From: DASXKD01 sp963734725 | GTDB taxonomy: Bacteria > Actinomycetota > Actinomycetes > Streptosporangiales > Streptosporangiaceae | DNA: 64,000 bases | NCBI GenBank assembly: GCA_963734725.1 | Contig: CAVTIX010000021.1 | Coordinates: 124,001-188,000 of the forward strand | Direction of reading: 5' to 3' | Part shown: positions 61,320 through 64,000 of the stretch, one piece after another | Position numbering within the stretch: position 1 is the stretch's first letter | How the letters are laid out: each line of letters begins with the position of its first letter | Position numbers and translations under genes: made by a program | Notes under the pieces: generated by a model | Told to the model about the DNA's origin: nothing | Seen by the model: the letters and a program-made list of their open reading frames with translations, nothing else | Database searches by the model: none

Positions 61320-62351
61320 TCACGGACGCGAGCGGCCCCGGGCTGGCGGAGCCGGAGCGGCCTCGCGGACGGCGACGCGCCGGGCCAGGTCGCGCGCGGT
61401 GGCCAGGTCCGGGGTGCCGGCGGTGCCGCCCGGCGCGCGGGTGGAGGCGGCGCCGACGGCGCAGCCGAGCGCCACGGCGGACGGCAGGTCTTCTCCGGAC
61501 AGCAGCCCGGCGATCACGCCGGCGTTGAAGCAGTCCCCGGCGCCGGTGGTATCGGTGACCGTGACCGGCGGCGGCTCTGCCAGGTAGTAGCGGGTGCCGT
61601 CGGCATACAGCGCACCGCGCGCCCCGAGCTTGACCACGAGCCTGGGCCCGGCCGCGGTTAGCGCGGACACGGCCTGCTCCAGCGTCGCCCCGTCCGCCCG
61701 GCCCAGCGGCCCGCCCGCCAGGTGCAGCGCCTCGGCCTCGTTGGGCAGCAGCAGGCTCACGTGCGCGAGCGCGGCGGTGAGCCGCTCGTCCCCCCAGCGC
61801 TGCGCCGGATCCCAGTTGGTGTCGAGCGAGGTGCTGGCCCCGCTGGCCCTGGCGGTGCCGAGCAGCTCGGCCAGCCCCGGCCCCAGCGAGTCTGCCACCA
61901 GGAAGTAGGAGCTGACGTGCACGTGCCGGGCGCGCCCCAGCAGCTCCGGCGGCACGTCGCGCGCGGTCAGCGTGGACAGCGCGCCGGTCGCGGTGAGGAT
62001 CGCCCGGTCCCCGCCCGCCGACAGCGCCACGGTCATCCCGGTCGGCGCGGCAGGACGCACCGCCACGGGCGCGGTGTCAACGCCCTCGGCGGCCAGTTGC
62101 CCGAGCATGAACCGCCCGGCCGGGTCGTCGCCGACCGCCGCGGCCAGCGCCACACGCAGTCCCAGCCGCGCCGCGGCCACCGCGGTGATCGAGGCGGAGC
62201 CGCCGATCTCCAGCGAGATCCCGTCCACCAGCTTCTCCTGCTGGGCGAAGGCGGGCGTGACATCGCCGCCGACGACCATCACGTCCGGGTTGCAGTCGCC
62301 GATGACGAGCAGGTCCAGCTGCTTACGCGGGGACAACCTTGACCCCCGCAT
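61320..62351 (-). CDS. PfkB-family carbohydrate kinase
   Basis: 343 residues (ATG 62351, or TTG 62336 with less overlap). Ribokinase fold: VIGDCNPDVMV, GGSASITAVAAARLG and the DTTGAGDCFNAG anion hole with catalytic Asp. The exact sugar is unknown. The 5' end overlaps the DeoR repressor gene, so the two are cotranscribed. Confidence 0.9.
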   Translation of the reverse strand: MRGSRLSPRKQLDLLVIGDCNPDVMVVGGDVTPAFAQQEKLVDGISLEIGGSASITAVAAARLGLRVALAAAVGDDPAGRFMLGQLAAEGVDTAPVAVRPAAPTGMTVALSAGGDRAILTATGALSTLTARDVPPELLGRARHVHVSSYFLVADSLGPGLAELLGTARASGASTSLDTNWDPAQRWGDERLTAALAHVSLLLPNEAEALHLAGGPLGRADGATLEQAVSALTAAGPRLVVKLGARGALYADGTRYYLAEPPPVTVTDTTGAGDCFNAGVIAGLLSGEDLPSAVALGCAVGAASTRAPGGTAGTPDLATARDLARRVAVREAAPAPPARGRSRP

Positions 62352-63108
62352 CGGTGAGGTTGGCGGCGTCGGCCGGCGCGATGCCGGTGTCGGTGACCAG
62401 GATGTCCACCTCGGCGGCGGTGCAGATCCTGGCGAACGCGCGCCGGCCCACCTTGGAGCTGTCCGCGGCCACCACGACCTGGCCCGCCCGCTCGGCCATG
62501 AGCCGGTTGATGCTCGCCTCCCCCTCGTGATGCGCGGTGGCCCCGGCCGCCGCGTCGATCCCGTCCACCCCGAGAAACGCGATGTCCAGGATGACCTGGT
62601 CCAGGATGCCGGTGGCCAGCGGGCCGGTCAGCTCGTAGGACTGCGGCCGGGCCACCCCGCCGGTTACCACGATCTTGATGTGCTGGCGGACGGCCAGTTC
62701 GGTCGCGATGTTCAGCGCGTTGGTGACGACGGTGACCGCGGGTGAGGCGGCGCCGGAATTCAGGTCGGCGCGGACCGCGAGCGCCTGGGCGACCTCGGTG
62801 GTGGTGGTGCCCCCGTTGAGCCCGACGATCTGGCCGGGCAGCACCAGGCCGGCTGCCACCGCGGCGATGCGCTGCTTCTCCGTGGGATGCCGCTCGGTCT
62901 TGTAGCGCAGCGGCAGGTCGTATGTGACTCCCTTAGCCAGCGCCCCGCCACGGATACGGGTGAGCATCTGCTGCCGGGCAAGCTGGTCGAAGTCCCGCCG
63001 CACCGTGGCCGCCGACACTCCGAGCACCTGCGCTGCGCGTTCCACCTGCAACTGGCCATCGGCCGCCAGCAGTTCCAGCAGCTCGTTCCAGCGGCGATAG
63101 CGGCTCAT
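62323..63108 (-). CDS. DeoR/GlpR-family repressor 2
   Basis: 261 residues, ATG 63108. Helix-turn-helix (AAQVLGVSAATVRRDFDQL, IRGGALAKG) and sugar-phosphate domain (VGLNGGTTTTEVAQAL, NALNIATELA, AFLGVDGIDA). It is about half identical by eye to repressor 1, so the two may compete for related sites. It controls at least the PfkB gene that overlaps it. Confidence 0.92.
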   Translation of the reverse strand: MSRYRRWNELLELLAADGQLQVERAAQVLGVSAATVRRDFDQLARQQMLTRIRGGALAKGVTYDLPLRYKTERHPTEKQRIAAVAAGLVLPGQIVGLNGGTTTTEVAQALAVRADLNSGAASPAVTVVTNALNIATELAVRQHIKIVVTGGVARPQSYELTGPLATGILDQVILDIAFLGVDGIDAAAGATAHHEGEASINRLMAERAGQVVVAADSSKVGRRAFARICTAAEVDILVTDTGIAPADAANLTDAGVKVVPA

Positions 63109-63155
63109 CTAGACCCCCGCTCCCGGACCTTCGACAAGATCTTACCGCCCCCTTA

Positions 63156-63179
63156 TTGATCATTCCTGTTCAATATCAA
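63156..63179. promoter_or_regulatory. A/T-rich inverted repeat upstream of repressor 2
   Basis: TTGATCATT (63156-63164) and AATATCAA (63172-63179) are inverted with one extra base in the left arm. The stretch 63150-63205 is far more A/T-rich than its surroundings and probably holds the repressor 2 promoter and operator. Confidence 0.45.
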
Positions 63180-63295
63180 GCAATACCGATCATCATTGCG
63201 CCCACCTTGGAGGCCGGTGCCCACGCTCCAGTGGATATTTGGCCCTCGCGATGCGCACTCTTGCTCGAAGCTGCACGAAATGCGACACTGCCGAG

Positions 63296-64000
63296 GTGGC
63301 CAAAGTCGCGTTCATCGGCGCGTCCGCGCTCGCCGTGACCCTGTTGAGCGCCGGGCCGCCCGCCGGGGCCGGGACCACGCCGGCCCGCGCCGGGGCCGAC
63401 GCCAGCCCGGGCCAGCGCTGTCCGGCTGCCGCCGCCACGGCACCAGGGCACCCTGCGGGTGACCGGCGCGCTGCGCGACGGCGGCACGGTCCGGGCGGCC
63501 GGGCTGTCCTGGCACCCGGGCGCGCTGCCGCCGGGCGACCGGCTGCTCAGTTTCGAGGTCGGCTACTACTGGTCGGCCTGCACCGCCGCGGGCCAGTGCC
63601 GGCCGGCCGCGGACACCACGGCGACCCCGTTCGCGGCCCGGCGCTACGTGGCCGGCCACGCCGATACCGGCCGGTTCTTGAAGCTCACCGAGACTGCCAC
63701 CGAGGTGGTGGAGACAAGCCCGGCGACGTTCTCGTTTAGCGTGAAAAGAGCGTCGGTCAGCCGGATGACCAGCGGAAAGGTCCGCGCCTACGCGGCCGGG
63801 CGCCCGCCGTCGAGCGAATTCGTGAACGGCACGCCGGAGCGGCGCACCGCGTCGGCGGAGGAGTATTTCAGCCTGGCCGCGCCGCACTACCACGCCGCCG
63901 ACGGGCCGGTCACCCAGCGGTACCGGGTGGACCGGCGGCCCTGGCGGCCGCTGCCCGCCAGCCGGGTGCTCTACACCGGCGCGCTGCGCACCGGCCTGCA
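63296..64000 (+). pseudogene. Secreted protein, frameshifted and cut by the window end
   Basis: GTG 63296 encodes a signal peptide (VAKVAFIGASALAVTLLSAG, cleavage near AGA). Near 63430 the coding frame changes: the downstream frame runs open to the end with HQGTLRVTGALRDGGTV, LSFEVGYYWSACTAAGQC and FLKLTETATEVVETSP, a beta-rich pattern with no known family. A frameshift or an indel error lies at about 63425-63440. Alternatively the first frame is a separate short gene, which I think unlikely. Confidence 0.55.

Overview
This is a very GC-rich window from an actinomycete, most likely a soil member of the Streptosporangiales or a related order. The evidence is the codon use, many leaderless GTG and ATG starts sitting 6-7 nt after a TANNNT box, a LAL-type LuxR regulator, an LLM (F420-type) oxidoreductase, an Acg-type nitroreductase and an actinobacterial group 1h [NiFe]-hydrogenase. 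I saw no rRNA, tRNA or CRISPR array.

1-13,000 is a high-affinity H2-oxidation locus. hhyS-hhyL (minus strand, hhyL cut by the window edge) has its own promoter. A plus-strand set follows: a regulator, a YceI protein, two GmhA-like SIS proteins around a HypC-like mini-protein, the maturation protease, hypC-hypD-hypE, hypA-hypB and a metallo-beta-lactamase protein. hypF lies on the opposite strand and carries a threefold 30-bp repeat. 13,000-18,000 holds pgeF, a MurD-like ligase, a glycolate-oxidase-like flavoprotein behind two palindromic operators, a frameshifted hemerythrin gene and rsmD.

18,000-45,600 is mixed accessory DNA: a haloalkane dehalogenase, an MMPL transporter pseudogene, a coiled-coil protein, a large LuxR regulator, a methyltransferase, an IS701 remnant, a frameshifted sulfotransferase, a GlcD/Fe-S oxidoreductase with a CocE hydrolase, a PspC/DUF1707/histidine kinase/response regulator module, an esterase, PPK2, an Acg protein, GntR, TetR/MFS, a polytopic membrane protein, TetR with an M41-like protein, and MarR. 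Two 184-bp MITE-like elements with TA ends occur at 20390 and 43407; each supplies the stop codon of an adjacent gene.

45,600-63,100 is a sugar-catabolism island. A plus-strand ABC importer (two permeases and a lipoprotein) converges with a long minus-strand gene set: SIS isomerase, MalK-type ATPase, DeoR regulator, GH4, molybdenum hydroxylase subunit, DapA-like aldolase, LLM oxidoreductase and a second GH4 with an unusual motif. A PfkB kinase plus class II aldolase pair and a second DeoR/PfkB pair flank it. A divergent promoter region with the 5' end of the SIS gene is present twice (47583-47768 and about 60933-61120), which suggests a duplication within one regulon. The gene set resembles amino-sugar/galactoside breakdown through tagatose phosphates but has oxidative additions that do not fit the textbook route. 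The window ends in a frameshifted secreted protein. Five genes carry single frameshifts or rearrangements, so either indel errors in the assembly or real gene decay should be considered.
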